In this document: one piece after another, positions 23,241 to 33,400 of the stretch | Layout of the letters: the number at the start of each line of letters is the position of its first letter | Position numbering within the stretch: position 1 is the first letter of the stretch | Assembly: GCA_963971575.1 (NCBI GenBank) | Contig: OZ020624.1 | Location: forward strand, 11,060,625 to 11,124,624 | Reading direction: 5' to 3' | DNA length: 64,000 nucleotides | Source: Liopterus haemorrhoidalis | Taxonomy: Eukaryota; Arthropoda; Insecta; Coleoptera; Dytiscidae | The notes under the pieces: model-generated | What the model was told of the DNA's origin: nothing | Database searches by the model: none | Seen by the model: only the letters and a program-made list of their open reading frames with translations | Translations under genes and position numbers: made by a program

Positions 23241-23491
23241 TCTTAATAAATTACCTTTGTTTGAATATCAAGAGCTGAAGTCCTACTTGGTGCTACAACA
23301 TATGTTTCCACTATCTCTATTAATTGTAACGCAACTTGTTTAGGAAGTCTAAATAATTTTATAAATTGTATATCTGTCAATTGAAACGCATCCACTTTTT
23401 CAAATACTCTTCTATCAGTAAGAATATCATTTTCCATTTCCTCTATTGCATTAATTAAATCTAAATGTATTAAATTTTCTAAATCTGCCAT

Positions 23492-23604
23492 TATTCTACA
23501 ACAAAATTATATATTTTATTAACTTTTTTATATAAAAGTAATTTTTTTTGTTATAAAAACTAACCTTTCTAACGAAACGTCAAAATAATACGTACACGCA
23601 AATC
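23492..23604. other. Harbinger 5' flank, AT-rich
   Basis: Sequence upstream of the transposase ATG. AAACGTCAAAATAATACGT-like motifs are present but no clear inverted repeat with the left side. Confidence 0.4.
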
Positions 23605-23609
23605 AGTTT

Positions 23610-23918
23610 CTATTGCCTACCAACCATTCGATGTGAATGCGCATGAAAAATGCGTGTTCGATCTTTATCTTTATCTTTAATTTTATTCATAATAAATTTT
23701 TCAAATAAAGGGTGTCGTGTGTTCTTTTCAAAACTTACAAATTCAGATAACCAATCATATCGTCTTCCAGTTAAAGGTCTTCCTACCATTAACTCAACTA
23801 AAGCTTCTGTTATCTGGTTTTTCTTAAACTTATGGTCAAATCTTCTAAGAGTATTTCTAAATACTCTGTTTGGTACAGCAGTATCCTTTGAATACTTCAT
23901 TAAATGCCATTTTAACAA
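23610..23918 (-). CDS. Unrecognised basic 102-residue ORF (cassette ORF C)
   Basis: The ATG at 23918 gives a charged, basic protein with KNQITEALVELMVGRPLTGR and a run KIKDKDKDRTR. I do not recognise a family. An overlapping frame with its own ATG (about 23940) precedes it. It is the third of three consecutive minus-strand ORFs with base composition less AT-rich than their surroundings. It may be viral in origin or may be a chance frame. Confidence 0.35.
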   Translation of the reverse strand: MLKWHLMKYSKDTAVPNRVFRNTLRRFDHKFKKNQITEALVELMVGRPLTGRRYDWLSEFVSFEKNTRHPLFEKFIMNKIKDKDKDRTRIFHAHSHRMVGRQ

Positions 23919-23936
23919 CTCGACTGTTGGGTTGCA

Positions 23937-24203
23937 TTATCGTGCGGTACAATGTTTATTTTCGACTTCTGAATATATAAAATCAATCGTTGGTTCCATC
24001 CGAACGGTAAAAATCGGTAAACTTATGAAAACCCGGGCATTCTTAGACACTGATGGATTATTCCTATGGCAGACATTATACTCAAATGGCCTATACATAA
24101 CTAACATCCCAGATCTATTAGACAAAGCACTTATAAATATTGCTATTATACCTAATAGAGTATTTGAGAATCGGTGGTGTGCCGGAACTATTCTAGTTCT
24201 CAT
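23937..24203 (-). CDS. Unrecognised 88-residue ORF with hydrophobic segment (cassette ORF B)
   Basis: The frame starts MRTRIVPAHHRFSNTLLGII, giving a basic N-terminus and a hydrophobic segment of about 13 residues (TLLGIIAIFISAL), then a polar tail ending at 23937. No family recognised. It lies between two other ORFs on the same strand, about 110 nt after the end of the large ORF. A short membrane-associated protein is one possibility; this is inference from hydrophobicity only. Confidence 0.35.
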   Translation of the reverse strand: MRTRIVPAHHRFSNTLLGIIAIFISALSNRSGMLVMYRPFEYNVCHRNNPSVSKNARVFISLPIFTVRMEPTIDFIYSEVENKHCTAR

Positions 24204-24313
24204 TGTGGCGTAGGGTCGCGAATTCCTACAATACGCTCAGACCACGATATTGTTTGTTTTACGTCTATTATTACCGGACGGGTTATTCTCGTTTTCTTTC
24301 GTTATATAAAATA

Positions 24314-25380
24314 CTATGTGTATTTTATGTTCCGAGCGCTTTTATATCGCAGCGCGCTCGTTTCGCAACAGCCTCTTCTATCTCTCGTAATATATACGGG
24401 GTATCTCATAGACCCAGATATTGGGCTTTCTCCTAAGACGCAAAGGTTGCCGTCAAGCTGTTTTCCTGTTGTGAGGCGTTCCAAATTGAAGTACTCTTCA
24501 ATGTCACCTCTAATAGTACTCTGAAAGTACAGGTTCCAATCCTCCCCTCCATAATCTGGTACTCTAAGTCCAGATTGCTCATTGTATACTAACAATGATT
24601 TTGTGCCTCCAGGTTCAAAACTTATTGGCTTAGTAAAGTATTTGCCACCTTTCTTAATCAAGAAATTCATCTTTGCTCGGATACTTTCCATATCATCTTG
24701 GAGATCCGTGAAGTCATATAGCTGGGGCATTATCTCATCGGGATTGACTAAGATGGGGTTGTTTACATCAACACCTCGCCATCACGGTGCCGATAGCATT
24801 CACGATGCTAGTAAGCTGGTCCGGCACGGCGACGAGACCCTTAGCTGCAATGACATAGTCATTGTTCATCCTAGTGACTAGATAGTCATCATTGACGTCC
24901 TGTATTTGCTTTACGTCTCTGTTGACAACAGTGATCTTACATTCGACTACGGCTAACATAACTCGATAGAGTTGATAGATGTTGCCGGCCACTGGCACGT
25001 TGTTAAATTCATAAATTGCTTTAAAAACTGAATATGTAGAAAAACCAATGCCTCTAGTGGTGATAGTTGTCGTTATGGCCCTCTCTGTATTGTATGCTTC
25101 TAATCTCTCAGAAGCGGTTTGGCCATCCTTTACTCCAGGGAAAAGTTTATTTTTAAGCTCGGCAGATAGATCCTTTTCTGTTATCTGACTAGCCGTCTTG
25201 CGGTAGCTGTCAGTCCTTGCCGTTTGAAACCTTACGTGAGACGGAGCTCCACGTTTTCTGGCTCTGAAACTTCCTCTGTTCTGTTGTCTAACCGCTACTT
25301 GCCGACTTGCGGCCATGTAGCTGGCTCTAGGGTCGTCGCTATGGACGAAGTCCATTTCAAATGCTCTCTGGCGGGACATA
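24314..25380 (-). pseudogene. Unrecognised ~350-residue protein, one frameshift (cassette ORF A)
   Basis: The likely ATG at about 25380 gives MSRQRAFEMDFVHSDDPRAS, then a basic arm (QNRGSFRARKRGAP), and a long uninterrupted frame to 24768. A one-base change near 24770 shifts the frame, and the protein continues through MPQLYDFTDLQDDMESIRAK to a stop at 24314. A length of about 350 residues with an arginine-rich N-terminal arm followed by a globular part would fit an RNA-virus capsid or nucleoprotein, which is inference; I know no match. No intron signals are seen and the GC content is higher than next door. Confidence 0.45.
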
Positions 25381-25539
25381 TTACCTCGGAAATGCGAGTT
25401 GCTTCGGAAATCACAAAGCATAAAAATCGCAAACATTTCAAGAATTGCACCCCAGCTTACAAAATATCACGTTTCCTCACTGATTTTTTGAGCACACAAC
25501 TCAACTTTCGAACACAGTCTACTTAACTCCAAAGACCTA

Positions 25540-26779
25540 TATCACAAAACTAAAGATCTCGATGTAACCTCAAGCACCCTCGTATCTTTTGACGTCACAA
25601 ACTTGTACACTTGCGTTCCTATTAAAGACACACTCGAACTCATAAATGATAAACTTGTTAATTCCACACTAGATGATTATACCGCAGCTAGTGTTTACCA
25701 ATTATTAGAATTATCCCTAAAACAAAATTTCATGTCTTTTAATGGCAAGTTTTATTCAAAACCTGAAGGTTTAGCAATGGGTTCCCCCCTCTTATGTATA
25801 TTGGCTAACATCTTTATGTCCAATTCAGAAGAAACTATTATCCAAGACCATAATTTCAAACAACACATTTGATGTTGGTGGCGATACGTAGATTACATTT
25901 TTTGCGTATGGAATGGACCCCCATCCACTATTGATCATTTTTGACACACATTACCATTATTCATCCCAATATTAAATTCACCATAGAACTTGAACAAAAC
26001 TATTGCCTTAATTTCTTAGACCTCATCATAACCCGGTACATACACATACAGACAATGTCATCCCATATTCATCTAACCACCACCACACCCATAAGTTCGC
26101 TGCCTTCAACGCCATGATCCATAGACTTTTCTCTATACCCATGACCAGGGAATATTTCACCAGAGAGGTTCACATTATTCTTCAAATCGCTTTCCGTAAC
26201 GAATTCCCACAACATCTGATCTCCAAAAGGATTACAGCCATTAAATATAGACTCATTAATAAAATAGCTTACAATACTCAAGCAGTCCAACTAAACGTCA
26301 CTAAATTTTATAAAATCCCATATATTAATAACATAACGGACAAAGTGATACGTATTGGCATTTGTAACAATAATAATATCGGTAAGTCAATATTTAATGC
26401 TAAAGATAAAATACAGAATGATCATAAAAATTGAGTCTATTTGCTCAAATGTGCTAACTGTCCTTCGATTTACATAGGGCAAAGTGGCCGTCGTTTTAAC
26501 ATCCGCATTAAAGAACATCTTACAGCGCGCAGATTACAACACACTTACTCAACATTTGCTACCCACCTTATAACCACCAATCATAATTTCAATATCTCAT
26601 TACATACAGAGTTCTTAGCATTTGCGGATAAAAGCCCTCATCTCAACACTTGGGAAGACATTTTTATCACTAGACATAAAAAGTCCACTCATGTTAACCT
26701 ACTTAATGAACAAACAGATTTCCCTTCCATTAAGGTTTTCAAATTACTGATTGACAAAATCAAAATTAAATATGACTGA
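25540..26779 (+). pseudogene. Penelope-like element: RT core and GIY-YIG endonuclease
   Basis: RT pieces are SFDVTNLYTCVPIKDTLELI (first catalytic aspartate), GLAMGSPLLCILANIFM, and after a frame change RYVDYIF, where YVDD has become YVDY. After more frameshifts, 26114-26434 holds the linker. After a TGA (26432-26434), 26435-26779 holds the GIY-YIG nuclease: CANCPSIYIGQSGRRFNIRI with the arginine and histidine (KEHL) and the late glutamate (TWEDIFI). This PLE subfamily differs from those at 50-56 kb. The 5' half is missing. Confidence 0.85.
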
Positions 26780-27530
26780 TTTCCCCTCCTGCCTCTCGTA
26801 TACCTTAATTTGCAGATACGTTACTTGTTTCATTGTTTATATTATGTCATATTTTATTTAATATTTTGTATACTTCAATTTTTTATATTTGTACATTTAA
26901 TATTGAATAATATCCTCTTATTAATTAATATTTCATTAATATTGATTTATATTATTATTCAATATTTGATAATATTCATATACTTATTATCTTTATGTCT
27001 GATATTTTCAAGATTGTATAAGTTCTCACTGTTTAAATTTAGCGCTACTCAGTTGTTAAGTCACATGTTGCGTACCATAACCACTACGTTTCCGAGTCAC
27101 TTCTAGTCTGACTGTATGTGATCCAAGATGTCTTAAGTTTTATCGTTTGATTTTTAAAATTTCTTGGGATTTATCCCACACTCTTTTTCGATTAAAAATG
27201 TATATTTTTATCTTCTAACGTGTTTAACAGTTCTCATATCGACCTGATCGTTTCAGTTCCGATATTATTATACCATGGAAACCTATTAGGTTATGGACAC
27301 ACCATGCTTTCTCAAGACATTACATAATGTAAATCCTGATCTCTAGATCAGTATTAGGTCAGTATTCTAGTTATTTTTATATTGTAACTTAAATTGTATT
27401 CCTCCCATTTCTTATATGACGGTATTGTATTATTTTTCTAGATGAAACTAGTCGAAACTAGTCGAAACAACAAAAAATGAGTTTAATTTAACACGTACAC
27501 CTACCACCAGCTGATCGCTCCACGACTTCA
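26780..27530. other. AT-rich 3' region of the PLE, no further gene
   Basis: A hydrophobic open frame at 26810-27106 is an effect of T-rich sequence. At 27441-27470 CTAGTCGAAACTAGTCGAAAC recalls the GAAAC element of hammerhead motifs, but the CTGATGA half is absent. Confidence 0.4.
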
Positions 27531-27534
27531 ATTT

Positions 27535-27776
27535 AAATAAATAATAGGTTCTCAACGCCTCGATAGGCGTGTAAGGGGCAGAGAATGTAGGGTCTCCGTT
27601 TCTAGACCGCCGGTCATAGATATGAAAGCCACGTGGTCAGTGTGTCGTTTCGACCGGTCCTATTATCCCTGAATTAAAAGGTACTCATTTATAAGTACGA
27701 AGGAGTTGGGAGGTATCGAACCAGCGTCCCTGTGCTCCGTAGGCAACCGTCTTACCACGGAGCCACGGCAACTCAT
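27535..27776 (-). mobile_element. tRNA-derived SINE
   Basis: On the minus strand the head (27772 down to about 27707) has RNA polymerase III promoter boxes: A box TGGCTCCGTGGTAAGACGG and B box GGTTCGATACC, in tRNA spacing. About 165 bp of unrelated body follows, containing GGTCGAAACGACACACTGAC, with an AT-rich tail near 27530. The tRNA part is too diverged in its arms to be a working tRNA. It lies in the presumed intron upstream of the SANT exon at 27801. Confidence 0.75.
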
Positions 27777-27800
27777 AAAAATAATATACTTATTTATTGC

Positions 27801-28482
27801 AGAAACAAATTTTGAGAGAAATCAAACCGAAAACTTTCTTTGGACAAACAACAGTACACTGTTGTTCTTGGAAGAATTTAAAAAAAGATACGAGCAATTT
27901 AGAGACCCTAAAAAAAAAACAATATGGGAAAACATAACTGAAGAAATGTTAGAAATATTTTACAACGTAACTTCTGATATGTTGGACAGGAAAATGAGAA
28001 ATATGAAGGCAACATATAAAACTATTATAGATAATAATAGCAAAAAGTCAATAGGAACTGGTCGAGTCAAGTGGGAATATTTTGATATATTTCTTAATGA
28101 TAAAACTCCGAGTAAAATAATGTCCTCAATAATATTGCCATCTCCAGACCAATCAGTAGAGCAGACAACCAGGCAACTAGAATGTAGAATTAGTTCCGAT
28201 ATGGCTGTGTCCACTCTTTCTAAGAGATTAAGGCAACCAGATTGTGAAATTAGTTCCAACGATATGGCTGCAATGTCTACTATATCCACTCCATCAAAGA
28301 AGAGAATAAAATCTAAAATGCCGGAAGACAATAGGGCGAAAATGTTAAAAATAGAAGAACAGAAGGTGGAAGAAATGAAAAAATTGAGAGAGGGCATTGA
28401 GGAATGCAATTCAATTAATAGAAAAAAATTGATGATTTTGCAAGATGCTTTGGAGTTAGAGAAGAGGAAAGCTGATATGTGA
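27801..28482 (+). CDS. SANT/Myb-like (trihelix) exon, C-terminal
   Basis: A TTATTGCAG acceptor at 27800 precedes an open frame of about 227 codons to TGA at 28482. The N-terminal part is a Myb/SANT-like domain (FLWTNNSTLLFLEEFKKRYE...IWENITEEM...DRKMRNMKATYKTI...VKWEYFDIF). Then follow a serine-rich linker with a duplicated SSDMA...LSKR/STPSKKR block and a basic coiled coil (KMLKIEEQKVEEMKKLREGI). Upstream exons were not found. It could be a TE accessory gene or a domesticated one; no partner transposase is adjacent. Confidence 0.6.
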
Positions 28483-29240
28483 GATTTTTGTTTTATTTTT
28501 ATTAAATTTTAGGAAAATTTTCTATTCCAAAATTACTTAACTACTTTATAAGTATATTAAAGATATTTGTTTTTATTAAGTAAATTTAATTTGTCTGCAA
28601 AGTCTTTCTGCAGTTTTGTGATAAACAGTTTATGTAACAAGGCAAGCAATGCTACCCTCTGTAGGTGTTCAGGGTGTGTGCCGCACATGGGCAGCTCATT
28701 AAAGGGGTGGCATTTGGGGTCGATTCTAGTAAAATCCTACTAATTATATTTTGCACAGTATTTATATTGTATAGTATTTAACCAAGTACACTGGCCTGTT
28801 TTGTACCACAGCACATCTTGCCAGGTGTATTTATCCCCGCTGAGTTTAGGCTACGACCTTTTTGTGTTGGATACACCGTCGCGTAAGGAGTCACGACCAT
28901 CGAGGAATACGTCGAGAGTCGATTCCTCCTTACACTTTATTTGTGGACCGGGATTTTACCCCTTCTTTCCCCAGCTAGGGCTAATTACCCCCTGTGTGCT
29001 AGTCTCCTAGAACAGCCCCTAGGAGCAGAAGAGTCTAACATCACCCCGTCTACTTAAGGTCGGACCGCGTCATCATAAAATCAGCTCAATTCATTGCGCA
29101 GACGTGCAATTCTTGCAATAAACCACCCAACTTACCGCGAGCTGCGCTACCAACGTTTTCTCGCATCCGCGAGTGGTCCTACGAGAAAAATCGTTGACCT
29201 GTGTAGCTCTGTCGTGACCTACCGTTACGACTAACCGTAG
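28483..29240. other. Non-coding, possibly LTR/leader sequence of the gypsy that follows
   Basis: The last 450 bp are GC-richer, contain CAATAAACCACC at about 29117 and end directly at RT coding sequence. I cannot show a paired LTR. No gene seen. Confidence 0.35.
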
Positions 29241-29993
29241 ATGGGCGCTACAGTTTGTATAGATTATCGGGATTTAAACAGTATTGCGAAGAGAGATTAT
29301 TTTCCACTACCAAACCTACAAGAAACATTAGATCAATTTGGTCAAGCAATTTTTTTTTCTACTTTGGATTTAGCGAGTAGTTACTGGCAAGTAGAAGTAC
29401 ATCCAGGTGACAGAGAAAACAGCTTTTTCAACACCAGGTGTGCATTACGAATGCTTAAGTATGCCATTCGGATTAGCAAATAGTATGACTAATGACCAGA
29501 GATTAATGTATGCCGTGCTATCTGGAATGACGCCAGAAGAATGCCTTGTATATCTAGATGACAAAATGGTATTCAGCAGAACACTCGAAGAACATATGGA
29601 AAGATTGAGATCCATTTTCCAGAAAATAAGTGACGCCAATTTAAAATTGAAGCCATCAAATGTGATTTTTTGAGAGAGGAGACTAAATATTTAGGTCACA
29701 TTATATCTGCGCAAAGAGTAAGACCAGAACCTGAGAAAATTGAGGTAGTAAAATCATATCCAGCAGCTAGAACCGTAAAAAAAGTACGTGCATTCCTAGG
29801 ACTTGTTGGATTTTACCGCAAATTTATTCCTAACTTTTCCAAACATGCCTTACCTTTAACCAAATTATTGAAGAAAAATAGTAAATTTGTGTGGACATCA
29901 ACAGAACAAGAAGCATTTGAATATTTAAAGACACTTTTGTGTTCCCCACCTTTACTAAGATATCCAGATTTTTCCCAACCTTTTGTTACGGGC
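29241..29993 (+). pseudogene. gypsy-2 reverse transcriptase (first part)
   Basis: Three frames in sequence carry Ty3/gypsy RT: CIDYRDLNSIAKRDYFPLP, FSTLDLASSYWQVEV, then after a frameshift near 29440 FGLANSMT and VYLDDKMVFSRT (YLDD box), and after a second near 29672 KYLGHIISAQRVRPEPEKIE, RAFLGLVGFYRKFIPNFS. It runs into the RNase H start (PFVT) and is cut at the TATCCTA edge of a 2.9 kb insertion. The continuation is at 32939-33400. Confidence 0.85.
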
Positions 29994-30000
29994 TATCCTA

Positions 30001-32931
30001 GCCGAAACACAGCGCTTTAAAATCTAGTTAAACGAGAACCTACCTTCGCACGGGAAAACTAACACTAAGCTTATAAAAGGATACAGTATGGGGTAATTTT
30101 GTGCAAAACCAACTGAATAGGTCCTGTCAACCCACTTAGAGGACAGCATTTATGACAACAAGCACCACATCTACCTCCGAATGCAAAAACATACTGTGAG
30201 ATGTCACTCAATTTTGAGGTTAATTGTTTTTGACATTTCTATGTAACCTGTTTTGGGATATATACGTCGTGGAAACCTGGAAAGTACAACAGTTAGCGTG
30301 CGGAATATGTTTGAATGATACACCTACCTTATATACAAAAAGAAAAGAGAACAAGAATTTATAATCCAGAATAATAAACACTTCTTGGGGATATTCAATC
30401 ACAGTGTTAATACGAAGTACATATTGTTGGCTACCTTCATGGTAGATATCGAATGCGCGAGTGGTAAGCCCGGTAGAGGGGTAAGACGGAAGGTTATAAA
30501 ACAGATGGGAAGCCGCTTTTTCGTTCTCTTAAACTCCCGAACAGTTGTGTTATCAGAAAAATTTGACCAGAAAGAAAAACTAACGGCACGTGCAGTGAAA
30601 CTTCCATGTATAAGCCTAGAGGAAATTGAAGGCAACACGGAATTCGTTTTTGCGGAGACTGCTTGGCGTTATACTGTCTTCGTAAGGAAGACACGGAGAT
30701 ATCCGGATGAGAATTTTCTTTTCTGATCAAAAGTTCGGAGTTTAAGAAAACCATTTAAGCCACCGACCACGAGGTAAGGTATCACTTTTCTTTTATTTCC
30801 GCACGCGAAACTGTTGTATGGTCTCCAGTTTCACTAATTGTATTTTTAACTGTTATTCATACAGTGGCGGTACGATAGAGGCAAAAATTTGCACAGTTGT
30901 GCCTATTTGAGAGTATATATCGGCTGGAGGAAAAATTTCTGAAGTTATCCGAGTATTCAACCGGTCGCAAAGGAATAAGCATCTTGTAGCGGAACTGTTA
31001 AAACTACATCACCGTCCAGAGAGTACATCACCTACGTATTGTATCTAGCTGTGGAAACAGGGAGATTGTTTTTGTCTGCAACTCAGATGAGTACTAATTT
31101 ATGTTATTTGTTTGATGATTTGTAACAAAAATATCTTTATGAGTGTGGCGTATCGGACCTCCGGGTTGTGTTGAGGCGTAATACGTCCCCGTATAGATGT
31201 TTTTGGATACACACTGATAATTTTGGCCATTTTTATGAATGTGTATGTATTGTACTTGTATTTTGAGTTGAGTGAGCACATGGTGCCACCCCTATTGTGA
31301 AGCATATATTTTCTACGTCCTAAGGCCCTAAGCTACAATAAGTTGGACGCGCTGAATCGTGTTAGGGCGCGTACTTAGTCAGAGCAGTCTCGCTCAGGGT
31401 GGAATTAGTTTGTTTAATTGTAGATTCAGTCTGTCAGTAAGTCAACATTTTTTTTATCCCCTTGATAACTCGAGGTTGTGAATTAGTTCTCAAACACATG
31501 GGTTTAACCCCTCTTTGTGAATATTCCCTGGCCGGGTATTCGTGTTAACTGCTTTTTCACGTTATCAAGGGTCGGTCTTTGTATTTGATTTGGGTGGATT
31601 AACGTTAGCTTCAGTCAAGCAGAACCTCAGCCACAAGCATTTCTTTTTTTTTATTATCATCATCGGCCAGGCCTCACCTAATTTTTCTGTAATTTAGTTG
31701 TTTGTTTAAAGTTATATTTCCGTAGAGCCGTGTGGGGTGGGGTGGTACGTTAACTTTTTTTTATCTCGTAGAGATTTTTTTGTGTTAACGTACTACGGGT
31801 TTTCAAGGGATTTGAGAGGGATTTTGAGAGTCAGTCTCTTGGCCTCCTTGGATATTTTATCACCGCGACTTCGAGGCCACTAGACTGGCTGGGTTTTTAT
31901 TAAGGTTAAGGCGAGATAGAATTATAGTAAAAATTTAAATCGGGTTTTGAACAAGCGCTGGCTTCCCGATTCTAAAACTCTTCCGGATTTTTCCTAACGG
32001 TATTGCCAACCGGAATACCGTTACCATTTTTCAACGTAATTAATCACTGTGGTATAATATTCCTGTGCAAAAGTTCACGCAGCCCTAGGGCAGTTGTAGC
32101 ATAAGTAATCCAATCACATGTTACTGGGTATTTATACCGCATCACAAGTAATTCAGTTTGTCAATTTAAATTGTAATTAATTACCGGTTAAAGATTCAGT
32201 TGTTTAATTTCCTTTGGCCATTTGTGAGTACTTAGTTTTCTAAATTTTGGATTTAACTTAGATATTTTGCTCGTAGATTAAATAATTTATTTTTTTGTAT
32301 TAACTTTGTCGTACTCCGAACTAAAAAGGGAATATTTAACTAGTCATTGATCTTGTAATTAGTAATATTTTGGTTATAAAATTTTGCTTATTGAGTATTC
32401 GCTTTGCGAATAATAATATTTATTTTGTTTATAGATTTTGCGTATTGAGTATTCATTTAGTGAATAATTTATTTTGTTTATAGATTTTGCGTATTCAATA
32501 TTCGTTTAACGAATATTATTTATTTTGTTATTACCATTGTTAGTTACTGATTTTTTTTTGTTAATAAATCTAGTTATTGAGAATTTTGGTGTTTCTATTA
32601 CGAGAACTCTATTCCTTCCCCTGGGGTTTTATTTTTCTTCCAGAATTTAGGGCAATAGAAGCGAAGTGACTGGCGCCGTATAAATTTTAGGCCGCACATC
32701 GACATTGATAATTACAGGACCACCCTGCATAGTCAAATCTACCTCTAGACTGGGCTGGCGGCCTTCTACCTTGCCCTGGACAGCTGATAGCCACTGGAGT
32801 CACTTCACAGTGGTTACGGAATTCATATTTTTCCCCATTTAGGTTTTTAGCGACCGATCAGAGAGCTGAGCGGACGCTGGCGTATGCCAACTATATAACG
32901 CTGGAGTCTGGCCGTAATATACGTTATACTT
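30001..32931. mobile_element. Unidentified 2.9 kb insertion in gypsy-2
   Basis: The gypsy-2 polyprotein stops at 29993 and resumes at 32939. TATCCTA is present at both edges (29994-30000 and 32932-32938), compatible with a target duplication. The insert is less AT-rich than its surroundings. It holds one open frame of 113 codons (30385-30726, no recognised family), a set of covarying hairpins at 32381-32530, and TGGCGCCGTATAA at 32671, which resembles a primer-binding site. No transposase or RT is visible. A non-autonomous LTR derivative is one possibility. Confidence 0.5.
32381..32530 (+). repeat. Three ~50-bp tandem repeats each with a covarying hairpin
   Basis: Units start at 32381, 32435 and 32484 with ATTTTGC(T/G)TATT and end TTTATTTTGTT. 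Each contains a short perfect inverted repeat: ATTCGC/GCGAAT, ATTCA/TGAAT, ATTCGT/ACGAAT. The arms differ between units but stay complementary. Confidence 0.75.
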
Positions 32932-32938
32932 TATCCTA

Positions 32939-33400
32939 TCGACAGATGCCTCCGGAACAGCCATCAGTGTTATTTTGAGTCAAAATAGCGAATAAGGCGA
33001 AAGACCAATAGCATATGCAAGCTGACAACTGAAAAATGCGGAGAAAAATTATAATGTTACTGAGCAAGAGGGTTTAGCCGTTATCTGGGGAATTAAACAC
33101 TTTCGATGTTATTTATACTGAAGAAAGTTCACAATTATAACGGATCATCAACCCTTAAAATGCTTAGGGTCATTAAAAGACCCAACATCAAGATTAGCCA
33201 GATGGACTATTCTATTATCCTAATATGACTACAAAGTTGTTCACCGACCTGGCAAGAAACACAGTAATGCAGATGCTTTGAGTAGGATTCCAATTAACAC
33301 AGTTAATATTGAGGTTCCTTACCTGCCTGTTTGGGATAAAGATAATATTCATTGCGAGCAAAACCGAGATAAAATGGTATGACAGCTAAAGAAAAGTATG
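32939..33400 (+). pseudogene. gypsy-2 RNase H (second part)
   Basis: Continuation of the RT at 29241: TDASGTAISVILSQ, then with stops [44 protein letters not shown] and the YKVVHRPGKKHSNADALSRI box that closes RNase H. Five or so nonsense codons are present. It breaks off before the integrase. Confidence 0.85.

Larger units (their letters stand above)
18858..23491 (-). pseudogene. PIF/Harbinger transposase, first catalytic exon lost
   Basis: Minus-strand exons: 23491-23255 (N-terminus, FIKLFRLPKQVALQLIEIVE...APSRTSALDIQTK), 19829-19633 (ALRFYATGSYQTNVGYD...SQSSVGRCV), about 19610-19555 (EEHIYVNRKGYHSINVQL), 19496-19352 (WDSRMRITHVCARYPGSTND, second acidic residue) and 19294-18858 (GDSGYALRS, third residue, then the RFRCLLKHRVLHY tail). 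The exon that should hold the first aspartate (the IGAVDGTH-type motif) is missing: only about 22 bp separate two exons near 19611-19632. A TAG at 19266-19268 follows GDSGYALRS. The first intron holds a 3.3 kb gypsy fragment. The gene is inactive. Confidence 0.82.
17470..23600. mobile_element. Two-gene PIF/Harbinger element (ends approximate)
   Basis: A SANT-domain gene on the plus strand (17582-18580) converges with a HARBI1-type transposase on the minus strand (18858-23491). Autonomous PIF/Harbinger elements encode this pair, the SANT protein being needed for nuclear import and DNA binding of the transposase. A truncated gypsy lies in a transposase intron. I could not find terminal repeats, so the outer limits are estimates. 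Confidence 0.65.

Noticed and set aside
26810..27106. Hydrophobic multi-span membrane protein ORF
   Set aside because: The isoleucine/leucine-rich frame follows from T-rich AT sequence downstream of a PLE; there is no conserved motif or splice context.
27441..27470. Hammerhead motif (GTCGAAAC repeats)
   Set aside because: GAAAC is present twice, but no CTGANGA box with a pairing stem II lies at the right distance.
27707..27772. tRNA gene on the minus strand
   Set aside because: A and B boxes are good, but acceptor and anticodon arms do not pair well and the sequence continues into a SINE body with an AT-rich tail, so it is the head of a tRNA-derived SINE.
30385..30726. 113-codon ORF as a real gene
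   Set aside because: It is open and includes some plausible sequence, but I recognise no domain and cannot tell it from chance. It is kept only as part of the unidentified insertion.
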